Below, one piece after another: positions 1-7,529 of a stretch of 64,000 nucleotides of DNA. Source of the DNA: Barrientosiimonas humi (GTDB lineage: Bacteria > Actinomycetota > Actinomycetes > Actinomycetales > Dermatophilaceae); assembly GCF_006716095.1 (NCBI RefSeq), contig NZ_VFOK01000001.1:1457375-1521374 (forward strand), given 5' to 3'. Under the pieces are notes generated by a model that was not told the origin of the DNA, ran no database searches, and was given only the letters and a program-made list of their open reading frames with translations. Made by a program: the position numbers and the translations under genes. How positions within the stretch are numbered: the stretch's first letter is position 1; each line of letters starts with the position of its first letter.

Positions 1-453
<453 letters not shown>

Positions 454-489
454 CTACCCCGCGGTAGTCGTACCTCGTGCCACCAGGCG

Positions 490-495
490 TACCGT
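490..495 (+). promoter_or_regulatory. -10 box of a leaderless promoter (DUF3099 gene)
   Basis: TACCGT followed by exactly six bases and then the ATG. Transcription would start at or next to the start codon, and no ribosome binding site is visible. Confidence 0.6.
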
Positions 496-501
496 TGAGG
501 G

Positions 502-831
502 ATGAGCAGGCGCACTCGCCACGACCAGACCAGCTCGGTGCCGTCGGCCACCAGCTTGCCTGCCAACCCCCGCGACGACCACGACAACCGGGTCCGCAAC
601 TACCTGATCTCCATGGGGATCCGCACGGCGTGCTTCGTCGGGGCGTTCGTCTTCACCGGCGTGCTGCGCTGGGTGTGCGTGGCCCTCGCGGTCGTGCTGC
701 CCTACGTCGCCGTCATCTTCGCCAACGCGGCGCAGCAGCGACGCATCGACGTGCTGGGGTCGGTGCGTCCCGACCGGCGCCAGAAGCGCATCGACGGCCC
801 GGCCGCGCACGGCAGCTCCCGCACCTCGTGA
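502..831 (+). CDS. DUF3099 family small membrane protein
   Basis: A 109-residue protein matching the actinobacterial DUF3099 family. The middle (about residues 38-72) holds two hydrophobic segments, ACFVGAFVFTGVLRW and VALAVVLPYVAVIFANA, separated by a short turn. Both ends are polar and basic. The ending NAAQQRRID after the second helix is typical of the family. The function is unknown; it is probably a two-helix inner-membrane protein. The start is an ATG preceded by a leaderless-type promoter. Its stop overlaps the start of the next gene (GTGA), so the two are probably co-translated. Confidence 0.8.
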   Translation: MSRRTRHDQTSSVPSATSLPANPRDDHDNRVRNYLISMGIRTACFVGAFVFTGVLRWVCVALAVVLPYVAVIFANAAQQRRIDVLGSVRPDRRQKRIDGPAAHGSSRTS

Positions 832-1043
832 GCGGCGACGACCTGGTCTGCAGCGCCAAGGGCTGCCGGGCCGAGGCGGTGTGGGCGGTGCGCTGGAACA
901 ACCCGACCCTGCACACACCCGAGCGCCGCAAGGTCTGGCTCGCCTGCGACCCCCACCGCGAGACGCTGTGGGAGTTCCTGTCGCTGCGCGGGTTCGCGCG
1001 CGACGTCGTGCCGGTCGACCGGCTCGAGCCCACCGACGGCTGA
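828..1043 (+). CDS. small conserved actinobacterial protein with a zinc-ribbon-like Cys/His pattern
   Basis: A 71-residue protein that starts with a GTG overlapping the stop of the DUF3099 gene by four bases. Cys8, Cys13, Cys40 and His43 (CSAKGC and LACDPH) could bind one metal ion. The remainder is rich in aromatic and charged residues (ETLWEFLSLRGF), with no membrane segment or signal peptide. I do not recognise a characterised family. The tight coupling to the DUF3099 gene suggests a shared role, which is unproven. Confidence 0.65.
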   Translation: MSGDDLVCSAKGCRAEAVWAVRWNNPTLHTPERRKVWLACDPHRETLWEFLSLRGFARDVVPVDRLEPTDG

Positions 1044-1053
1044 GCACCACGCC

Positions 1054-1127
1054 CACGCTGATCGAACACGCCGGCACCCCCACGCTGATCGAGTAGGCCG
1101 GAGCGCTAGCGGTGGCCGTATCGAGAT
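1054..1127. repeat. 27-bp partial tandem repeat and hairpin-prone element in a convergent gap
   Basis: CACGCTGATCGA occurs at 1054-1065 and again at 1081-1092, a period of 27 bp. The second copy continues into GATCGAGTAGGCC and later GGCCGTATCGAGATC, which can fold back on itself. It lies between the ends of two convergent genes, so it may act as a terminator or be a dispersed intergenic repeat. Confidence 0.5.
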
Positions 1128-1133
1128 CCCCCC

Positions 1134-2165
1134 TCAGCCGCCGATCGCCGACATCGGCCGGTCGGGCTGCACGAACGACTCGTCGTCGATGCCGTGGCCG
1201 GCGCGCTTGCGCGCCATCTCGCCGGTGATCGCCGCGGCGATCGTCTCGTCGTCGGCCCCGCCGCGCAGCAGCGCGCGCAGGTCGCCCTCGCCGCGGGCGA
1301 ACAGGCAGTTGCGCACCTGCCCGTCGGCGGTCAGCCGGACGCGGTCGCACGCGCCGCAGAACGGCCGCGTCACGCTGGCAATGATCCCGACCGTCGCGGG
1401 CCCGCCGTCGACGAGGAACCGCTCGGCCGGCGCGCTCCCGCGGGAGGCGTCGGGCAGCGGAGTGAGGGTGAACCGCTCCGCGAGCCGCTCGTGCAGCTCG
1501 TCGACGGTGATCATCTCGTCGCGGGTCCACGCGTGCTGCGCGTCGAGCGGCATCTGCTCGATGAACCGCAGCTCGTAGCCGCGGTCGAGGCACCACTGCA
1601 GCAGCTCGGCGACCCGGTGCTCGTTGACGCCGCGCATCGCGACGGAGTTGACCTTGACCGGCGTGAGGCCGGCGTCGGCCGCGGCCTTCAGACCTGCCTC
1701 GACGTCGGCGAGGCGGTCGCGCAGGGTCAGCTGCTTGAACGTGTCGCGGTCGACGGTGTCGAGCGAGACGTTGACCCGGTCCAGCCCCGCCTCGGCGAGG
1801 GGCGCGGCCAGCCGGTCCAGGCCGATGCCGTTGCTGGTGAGCGCCATCTGGGGGCGCGGCTCGAGCGCCGCCACCCGGCGTACGACATCGGTCAGCGACC
1901 GGCGCAGCAGCGGCTCACCGCCGGTGAAGCGCACCTGGCGCACGCCGAGGTCGACGAAGATGCCGATGAGGCGCACCAGCTCGTCGTCGGTGAGCATCTC
2001 GGGCTTGGCCAGCCAGGGCAGACCCTCGGCGGGCATGCAGTACGTGCAGCGCAGGTTGCAGCGGTCGGTCACCGAGACGCGCAGGTCACGGCCGACGCGC
2101 CCGTAGCGGTCGACCAGGCGCGCATCGGCACGCGGGCGCGGCATCGGGAGGCTGGTCCGGCTCAT
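1134..2165 (-). CDS. moaA: GTP 3',8-cyclase MoaA (molybdopterin biosynthesis)
   Basis: Radical-SAM enzyme that, with MoaC, converts GTP to cyclic pyranopterin monophosphate, the first step of molybdenum cofactor synthesis in the cytoplasm. The N-terminal cluster motif is CNLRCTYC (Cys36, Cys40, Cys43). A C-terminal second cluster is shown by FCGACDRVRLT and a later Cys in RNCLF. The protein ends in the GG tail needed by MoaA. Its 343 residues are close to the usual length. The ATG start follows a TANNNT box by six bases, so the mRNA is probably leaderless. It is divergent from the SURF1 gene. No other moa gene lies in the window. Confidence 0.95.
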   Translation of the reverse strand: MSRTSLPMPRPRADARLVDRYGRVGRDLRVSVTDRCNLRCTYCMPAEGLPWLAKPEMLTDDELVRLIGIFVDLGVRQVRFTGGEPLLRRSLTDVVRRVAALEPRPQMALTSNGIGLDRLAAPLAEAGLDRVNVSLDTVDRDTFKQLTLRDRLADVEAGLKAAADAGLTPVKVNSVAMRGVNEHRVAELLQWCLDRGYELRFIEQMPLDAQHAWTRDEMITVDELHERLAERFTLTPLPDASRGSAPAERFLVDGGPATVGIIASVTRPFCGACDRVRLTADGQVRNCLFARGEGDLRALLRGGADDETIAAAITGEMARKRAGHGIDDESFVQPDRPMSAIGG

Positions 2166-2171
2166 TCCCCC

Positions 2172-2177
2172 AATCTA
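2172..2177 (-). promoter_or_regulatory. -10 box of a leaderless promoter (moaA)
   Basis: On the minus strand TAGATT is followed by six bases and the moaA ATG. It lies eight bases from the SURF1 -10 box, so the two divergent promoters share one short region. Confidence 0.65.
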
Positions 2178-2185
2178 CGTCGAGG

Positions 2186-2191
2186 TACCGT
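2186..2191 (+). promoter_or_regulatory. -10 box of a leaderless promoter (SURF1 gene)
   Basis: TACCGT is followed by six bases and the GTG start of the SURF1 gene. There is no Shine-Dalgarno sequence. Confidence 0.65.
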
Positions 2192-2197
2192 CACGGG

Positions 2198-2983
2198 GTG
2201 CTCCGAGTGCTCGCCACCCGCCGCTGGATCGCGTGGTTGCTGGTCGCGCTCGTCGCCGCGGTGGCCTGTCTGTTCCTCGGACGGTGGCAGTGGAGCCGCT
2301 GGGAGTCGCGCAACCTGACGCAGACCACCATCAAGAACAACTACGACGCCACCCCCGTCCCGCTCGGCGAGGTCCTGCCGACCCCGACCAGCGAGCTCGC
2401 GCCGCAGGACCAGTGGCGGCAGGTGCGCCTGGTCGGCAGCTACGACACCGGCGCGCAGACCCTCGTGCGCAACCGGCCGCTGTCGGGCACGTACGGCTAC
2501 GAGGTGGTGCTGCCGTTCCGCGCCGACGACGGCCGCACCGTGCTGGTCGACCGCGGCTGGGTGCCCAACGGCCCCACCGCCGAGACCCCGCCGGAGGTGC
2601 CGCCCGCGCCGTCCGGCCAGGTGACCGTCGTGGGGTGGATGCGGCCCGCCGAGCCGGACCTCAAGCGCGACGCCGTGCCGGGTCAGGTGTCCTCGATCAA
2701 CCCGCCGCTCGTGGAGCAGCAGACCGGCGTCGCGATGGACCGGAGCGCGTACGTCCGGATGGGCTCCGAGCAGCCGTCGCCGGCCGAGCGGCCGGCCCAG
2801 CTCGGCCGGCCCGACCTGGGGTCCGCTGCGGGCATCAACCTCAGCTACGCCCTGCAGTGGTGGCTCGCGATGATCGCGTTCCCGGTGCTGGTGCTGCTGG
2901 CGGCCCGCCGGGAGCTGCCGGGGCGCGCCGAGCGGGCACCGAGGCCGAAGAAGCAGCGCATCTGGGACGAAGAGGACGCCTGA
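2198..2983 (+). CDS. SURF1 family cytochrome oxidase assembly protein
   Basis: SURF1-type protein of 261 residues that helps assemble heme-copper terminal oxidases at the membrane. It has the family layout: one N-terminal membrane helix (about residues 10-27), then the LGRWQWSR motif, an extracytoplasmic domain with VLVDRGWVPNG, and a second helix near residues 220-240 (ALQWWLAMIAFPVLVLLAA). A short charged tail ends the protein. The GTG start is supported by a leaderless-type -10 box. Heme a and heme o synthases occur 15 kb away in the same window. The gene ends 16 bp from the convergent ABC exporter gene. Confidence 0.9.
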   Translation: MLRVLATRRWIAWLLVALVAAVACLFLGRWQWSRWESRNLTQTTIKNNYDATPVPLGEVLPTPTSELAPQDQWRQVRLVGSYDTGAQTLVRNRPLSGTYGYEVVLPFRADDGRTVLVDRGWVPNGPTAETPPEVPPAPSGQVTVVGWMRPAEPDLKRDAVPGQVSSINPPLVEQQTGVAMDRSAYVRMGSEQPSPAERPAQLGRPDLGSAAGINLSYALQWWLAMIAFPVLVLLAARRELPGRAERAPRPKKQRIWDEEDA

Positions 2984-2999
2984 GGCAGGCGCCGCACCG

Positions 3000-4871
3000 T
3001 CAGGCGCTGGCCTGCTCGCGGAACTGGGTGCGGTAGAGGTCGGCGTAGAGCCCGCCGCGGGCCAGCAGGCTGCGGTGGTCGCCGCGCTCGACGATCCGGC
3101 CGCCGTCGACGACCAGGATCTGGTCGGCGTCACGGACGGTGGACAGCCGGTGGGCGATGACCAGCGACGTGCGCCCCTCCAGCGCGGTGTCCAGCGCCCG
3201 CTGCACGGCGGCCTCGGACTCGCTGTCGAGGTGGGCCGTGGCCTCGTCGAGAACGACGACGGAGGGGCCCTTGAGCAGCAGCCGCGCGATGGCCAGCCGC
3301 TGCTTCTCGCCGCCGGACAGCCGGTGGCCGCGGTCCCCCACGACCGTGTCGAGGCCGTTCGGCAGCGACTCCACGAGGTGCCAGACCTGGGCGTCGCGCA
3401 GGGCGCGCTCCAGCTCGGTTTCGGTCGCGTCCGGGCGGGCGTACAGCAGGTTCGCGCGGATCGTGTCGTGGAAGAGGTGGGCCTCCTGCGAGACCACCCC
3501 GAGGCGGCTGCGCAGGTCCTCGCCCGCCACCTCGCGCAGGTCGACGTCGCCGACGGTCACCGCGCCCGAGGTGGGGTCGTACAGCCGCGCGACGAGGCTG
3601 GTCAGGGTGCTCTTGCCGGCGCCGCTCGGGCCGACGAGCGCGACCATCTCGCCGGGGCGCACCCGCAGGTCGATGTCGTGCAGCACGAGCGCCCCCGCGT
3701 CGCGGTCGCCCGCGCCGACGGTCTCCAGCGACGGCAGCGACACCTGGTCGGCGCCGGGGTAGGCGAAGTCGACGTGCCGCAGCCGCACCTCGAGCGGCCC
3801 GTCGGGCAGGCGGGTCGGGCGCTCGGGCTCGGCCACCAGCGGCCGCAGGTCGAGGATCTCGAAGACCCGCTCGAACGACACCAGCGCCGTCATCACGTCG
3901 ATGCGCACGTTGGACAGGGTGGTGAGCGGGGCGTACATCCGGCCGAGGAGGGCAGCCATGGCCAGCAGGGTGCCGATCGTGAGGCTGCCCTGGACGGCCA
4001 GCACTCCCCCGGCGCCGTAGACGATCGCCGTCGCGAGAGCGGCCATGAGCAGCAGCGCGTTCATGAAGATGCCGCGGTTGACCGCGATGGCGACGCCCGC
4101 GTCGCGCACCTGGGCGGCGCTGGCGGCGTACTCCCGGTCCTCCTGCTCGGGGCGGCCGTAGAGCTTGACGAGCATCGCTCCGGCCACGTTGAACCGCTCC
4201 GACGTGCGCGCGCCGAGGTCGCCGTTGTGCTGCATCTGGGTGCGGCTGAGGCCGGCGAGCCGGCGGCCCATCCGCCGGGTCGGGATCAGCACGAGCGGCA
4301 CGAGCAGGAGCGCCATGAGCGTCAGCTGCCACGACAGCAGGAGCATCGTCACGAGCACGATGGCCAGCCCGAGCACGTTGCTCACGACGTTGGACAGCAC
4401 CGAGGTGAACGCCTGCTGCGCGCCGACCACGTCGGAGTTGAGCCGGGTCACGAGCGAGCCGGTCTGGGTGCGGGTGAAGAACGCGACGGGCTGGCGCAGC
4501 ACGTGCGCGAACACCTGCCGGCGCAGGTCGAAGATCAGCCCCTCGCCGATGCGGGCGGACATCCAGCGCAGCAGGATCGACAGGCCGGCGTCGAAGACCG
4601 CGATGAGTGCCACGAGCAGCGACAGTCGGATGACCAGGCCCGAGTCCTGTTGTGTCACACCGCGATCCACGATCTCCTTGAGCAGGAGCGGCGTGGCGAC
4701 GATGAGCAGTGCGTCGAGCACCGTCAGCACCAGGAACACGACGATCTGCTGGCGGTACGGCCCGGCGTAGGTCAGCACGCGCCGCCCGGTGCCCGGGCGC
4801 AGGCGCACGTCGCCCACGTCGTCACGCGACATCGAGTGCAGCGCCGACCACGCCGTGCCACCCATGCTCAT
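3000..4871 (-). CDS. ABC exporter, fused permease and ATPase (multidrug/lipid type)
   Basis: A 623-residue half-transporter that would act as a dimer in the membrane. Residues of about 30-320 form six helices. The ATPase domain has Walker A GPSGAGKST (about 413-421), the signature LSGGEKQR (about 517-524), and Walker B VVVLDEATAHLD (about 537-548). It resembles MsbA/LmrA-like type IV exporters, but the substrate cannot be told. I used the first ATG; a second lies two codons later. The upstream region has a TTGACC/CAGGGT pair spaced 19 bp apart, as in MerR-controlled drug-response promoters. Confidence 0.9.
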   Translation of the reverse strand: MSMGGTAWSALHSMSRDDVGDVRLRPGTGRRVLTYAGPYRQQIVVFLVLTVLDALLIVATPLLLKEIVDRGVTQQDSGLVIRLSLLVALIAVFDAGLSILLRWMSARIGEGLIFDLRRQVFAHVLRQPVAFFTRTQTGSLVTRLNSDVVGAQQAFTSVLSNVVSNVLGLAIVLVTMLLLSWQLTLMALLLVPLVLIPTRRMGRRLAGLSRTQMQHNGDLGARTSERFNVAGAMLVKLYGRPEQEDREYAASAAQVRDAGVAIAVNRGIFMNALLLMAALATAIVYGAGGVLAVQGSLTIGTLLAMAALLGRMYAPLTTLSNVRIDVMTALVSFERVFEILDLRPLVAEPERPTRLPDGPLEVRLRHVDFAYPGADQVSLPSLETVGAGDRDAGALVLHDIDLRVRPGEMVALVGPSGAGKSTLTSLVARLYDPTSGAVTVGDVDLREVAGEDLRSRLGVVSQEAHLFHDTIRANLLYARPDATETELERALRDAQVWHLVESLPNGLDTVVGDRGHRLSGGEKQRLAIARLLLKGPSVVVLDEATAHLDSESEAAVQRALDTALEGRTSLVIAHRLSTVRDADQILVVDGGRIVERGDHRSLLARGGLYADLYRTQFREQASA

Positions 4872-4897
4872 GCGGTCATCCTCTTCCTCATGCGTTC

Positions 4898-4928
4898 ACC
4901 CTGAAGGTTCAAGCGCACGTGAGGTCAA
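4898..4928 (-). promoter_or_regulatory. candidate promoter with 19-bp spacer (MerR-type geometry)
   Basis: On the minus strand TTGACC (4923-4928) and CAGGGT (4898-4903) are separated by 19 bp. The spacer carries CCTCACG and CTTGAACC, a loose inverted repeat. The over-long spacer is the hallmark of MerR-family activator targets, but the half-sites match poorly and no merR gene is nearby. Confidence 0.35.
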
Positions 4929-4970
4929 GTCATTCCGGGTCGCGATCTCGCGGGCGGGTGCGCCGGGGGC

Positions 4971-5753
4971 TCACCGGCGGTCCGCCATCGCGGCGAGCAA
5001 CCGGGCCTGCGTCGTGCGCTCGGCGTACTGCTGCTGCTCGGGCGTGGAGCTCTCGGCCGCCCGCAGCAGCCGCTTCAGCTCCAGGACCGCCGCGGGCGGG
5101 TTGGCCAGCACGGCGTCGGCGAGGTCGCGGGTGGCCTCGTCCAGCTCGGCGAGCGGGACGCTCAGCGAGGCGAGCCCGCAGTCGACGGCCTCCCGGGCGC
5201 CGACGGCCCGCCCGGTCAGGCAGATCTCCAGCGCGCGGGAGTAGCCCACCAGCCGCACCAGCGGGTGCGTGCCGGCGAGGTCGGGCACCAGACCGAGCGA
5301 CGTCTCGCGCATCGCGAGCTGCACGTCGTCGGCCACGATGCGCAGGTCGCAGGCCAGCGCGAGCTGGAACCCGGCGCCGATCGCGTGTCCGTGCACGGCC
5401 GCGACGGTGATCGCCGGACACTCCCGCCAGACGCTGAATCCCTTCTGGTACGAACCGATCTCGTCGACAAGCTGCTGCTCGCCTCCGCTGGCCTGCAGGT
5501 GCAGGTCGCGCTCCCCCGGAACCCCGCCGGGGGTCAGCAGGGCGCGGTCCAGACCCGACGAGAAGCTGGCGCCGGACCCGCGAAGCACCACCACGCGTAC
5601 GTCGGTGGGCAGGTCGGCTCCGAGCCGCGCCAGCGCGGTCCACATGCTCGGCACCATCGCGTTGTGCCGCTCGGGACGGTCGAGCGTGACGGTCAGCAAC
5701 GGGCCGTCGCGGTCGACGACGATCCGCTCGTGCACCCGGGTCGTAGAGCTCAC
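4971..5753 (-). CDS. enoyl-CoA hydratase/isomerase family protein
   Basis: Crotonase-fold enzyme of 260 residues that would hydrate or isomerise an acyl-CoA thioester. The oxyanion-hole regions are visible as RPERHNAMV with LRGSGASFSSGLD (about residues 59-71) and as IGAGFQLALACDLRI. The catalytic Glu pair of a classical hydratase is not evident around PDLAGTHPLVRLVG, so the reaction could differ. The GTG start follows TAGCCT by six bases, a leaderless promoter. It lies between two transport ATPase genes, and the context gives no pathway. Confidence 0.85.
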   Translation of the reverse strand: MSSTTRVHERIVVDRDGPLLTVTLDRPERHNAMVPSMWTALARLGADLPTDVRVVVLRGSGASFSSGLDRALLTPGGVPGERDLHLQASGGEQQLVDEIGSYQKGFSVWRECPAITVAAVHGHAIGAGFQLALACDLRIVADDVQLAMRETSLGLVPDLAGTHPLVRLVGYSRALEICLTGRAVGAREAVDCGLASLSVPLAELDEATRDLADAVLANPPAAVLELKRLLRAAESSTPEQQQYAERTTQARLLAAMADRR

Positions 5754-5759
5754 CCGGCC

Positions 5760-5765
5760 AGGCTA
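5760..5765 (-). promoter_or_regulatory. -10 box of a leaderless promoter (enoyl-CoA hydratase gene)
   Basis: TAGCCT on the minus strand, then six bases, then the GTG start codon. Confidence 0.6.
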
Positions 5766-5783
5766 GTGCGCCGCGGGCAGGGC

Positions 5784-7382
5784 TCAGGCCAGCTCGACGA
5801 GCTCGGAGTAGTCGGGTCCCCACAGGTCCTCGACCCCGTCGGGCAGCAGCAGCACCCGCTCCGGCTCGAGGGCGGCCACCGCGCCCTCGTCGTGCGTGAC
5901 GAGCACGACCGCGCCCTCGTACGTCCGCAGCGCACCGAGGATCTCCTCGCGCGAGGCGGGGTCGAGGTTGTTGGTGGGCTCGTCCAGCAGCAGCACGTTG
6001 GCCGACGACACCACGAGCAGCGCCAGCGACAGCCGGGTCTTCTCGCCACCGGACAGCACCCCGGCGGGCTTGTCGACGTCGTCGCCGGTGAACAGGAACG
6101 AGCCGAGCACCTTGCGCACCTCGGTCTCGCCCAGGTCGGGTGCGGCGCTCTTCATGTTCTGCAGCACCGACCGGGAGGTGTCGAGGTTCTCGTGCTCCTG
6201 GGCGTAGTAGCCGAGCTTGAGCCCGTGCCCCTCCTGCACCGCCCCGGTGTCCGGCTCGTCGACGCCGGAGAGGATGCGCAGCAGCGTGGTCTTGCCCGCG
6301 CCGTTGAGGCCGAGCACGACGACGCGCGAACCCCGGTCGATCGCCAGGTCGACGTCGGTGAACACCTCCTGCGAGCCGTACGACCGCGACAGCCCCTCGG
6401 CGGTGAGCGGCGTGCGCCCGCACGGCGCCGGCTGCGGGAAGCGCAGCCGCGCGACCCGGTCCTGCTGCCGACCGCCCTCGGCGCCGGCGAGGAGCCGCTC
6501 GGCCCGCCGGGCCATGTTCTGCGCGGCGGTCGCCTTGGTGGCCTTGGCTCGCATCTTGTCGGCCTGGGCCAGCAGCGCACCGGCCTTCTTCTCGGCGTTG
6601 GCGCGCTCGCGCTTGCGGCGGCGCTCGTCGGTCTCGCGCTGCTGCAGGTATGCCTTCCAGCCGACGTTGTACAGGTCCAGCTCGCCGCGGTTGGCGTCGA
6701 GGTGGAACACCCGGGTCACGACGGTCTCGAGCAGCTCGACGTCGTGGCTGATGATGATGAGCCCGCCCTGGTAGGCCTTGAGGTAGTCGCGCAGCCAGAC
6801 GATCGAGTCGGCGTCGAGGTGGTTGGTCGGCTCGTCCAGCAGCAGCGTCTCGGCCCCGGAGAACAGGATCCGGGTGAGCTCCACGCGGCGGCGCTGACCG
6901 CCCGACAGGGTGCGCAGCGGCTGGCCGAGCACCCGCTCGGGCAGGCCCAGGCTGGAGGCGATGGAGGCCGCCTCGGACTCGGCCGCATAGCCCCCGCGCG
7001 AGGTGAACTCGGCGTCGAGGCGGGCGTACTTCTTCATGGCGCGCTCGCGCCGCTCGTCGTCCTCGTCGGCCATCGCGGTCTCGGCGGCGCGCAGCTGCTC
7101 GGTGACGACGTCCAGGCCGCGTGCGGACAGGATGCGCGCCTGCGCGGTGACCTCGAGGTCGCCGGTGCGCGGGTCCTGCGGCAGGTAGCCGACCTCGCCC
7201 GAGCTGGTCACCGTGCCGGCGCTGGGCTGGCCCTCGCCCGCGAGCACCTTGGTCAGGGTGGTCTTGCCGGCGCCGTTGCGCCCGACCAGCCCGACCCGGT
7301 CCCCCGCAGCCACCCGGAAGGAGGCTCCGGACAGCAGGAGACGCGCGCCCACACGCAGCTCGACGTCGGTCGCGGTGATCAC
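5784..7382 (-). CDS. ABC-F family ATPase (ribosome-associated)
   Basis: Soluble protein of 532 residues with two ATPase domains and no membrane helix, as in ABC-F translation or antibiotic-protection factors. Domain 1 has Walker A GRNGAGKTT (about residues 33-41) and signature LSGGQRRR. A Lys/Arg-rich interdomain linker (RRRKRERANAEKK) follows at about residues 245-290. Domain 2 has Walker A GLNGAGKTT (about 356) and LSGGEKTR. I chose the GTG start because GGAGGAGACC sits just upstream and the family begins with ITATDVELRVG. The reading frame continues upstream without a stop through a Cys-rich stretch over a strong hairpin. Whether it is a housekeeping or resistance factor is unclear. Confidence 0.9.
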   Translation of the reverse strand: MITATDVELRVGARLLLSGASFRVAAGDRVGLVGRNGAGKTTLTKVLAGEGQPSAGTVTSSGEVGYLPQDPRTGDLEVTAQARILSARGLDVVTEQLRAAETAMADEDDERRERAMKKYARLDAEFTSRGGYAAESEAASIASSLGLPERVLGQPLRTLSGGQRRRVELTRILFSGAETLLLDEPTNHLDADSIVWLRDYLKAYQGGLIIISHDVELLETVVTRVFHLDANRGELDLYNVGWKAYLQQRETDERRRKRERANAEKKAGALLAQADKMRAKATKATAAQNMARRAERLLAGAEGGRQQDRVARLRFPQPAPCGRTPLTAEGLSRSYGSQEVFTDVDLAIDRGSRVVVLGLNGAGKTTLLRILSGVDEPDTGAVQEGHGLKLGYYAQEHENLDTSRSVLQNMKSAAPDLGETEVRKVLGSFLFTGDDVDKPAGVLSGGEKTRLSLALLVVSSANVLLLDEPTNNLDPASREEILGALRTYEGAVVLVTHDEGAVAALEPERVLLLPDGVEDLWGPDYSELVELA

Positions 7383-7416
7383 GGCGGGGTCTCCTCCAGG
7401 GTCCGGGCAGCAACAA

Positions 7417-7449
7417 GGACGCCGGTCCGCGTTCGCGGTCCAGGCGTCC
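7417..7449 (-). promoter_or_regulatory. strong leader hairpin before the ABC-F gene (candidate attenuator)
   Basis: GGACGCC (7417-7423) pairs with GGCGTCC (7443-7449), and CCGCG (7427-7431) pairs with CGCGG (7434-7438). The whole forms a nearly continuous stem with a 2-base loop, about 35 bases before the ABC-F start. On the minus strand it is followed by TTGTTGCTG, a weak T-run. An open frame across it reads RRPCCCPD, with three Cys codons in a row. It could be a transcription attenuator controlled by translation of the leader. Confidence 0.5.
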
Positions 7450-7486
7450 TGGCCTTTCACCGGTAGTGTACGGCCGAGTACCAGGC

Positions 7487-7509
7487 GCGCCCGAACGAGT
7501 TTCGGGCGC
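7487..7509. promoter_or_regulatory. perfect 9-bp inverted repeat between divergent genes
   Basis: GCGCCCGAA (7487-7495) and TTCGGGCGC (7501-7509) are separated by five bases, just upstream of the zinc peptidase start. It could be an operator or a 5' UTR hairpin. TAGTGT (7464-7469, plus) and TACACT (7465-7470, minus) nearby could be overlapping divergent -10 boxes. Confidence 0.4.
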
Positions 7510-7529
7510 CGGTCCACGAAAGGCCCATC

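Noticed and set aside
3075-4904. 609-codon plus-strand frame opposite the ABC exporter
   Set aside because: Antisense shadow with His/Gln/Arg bias and no recognisable domain.
5265-7466. 733-codon plus-strand frame opposite the hydratase and ABC-F genes
   Set aside because: Compositional shadow; the minus-strand genes have intact catalytic motifs.
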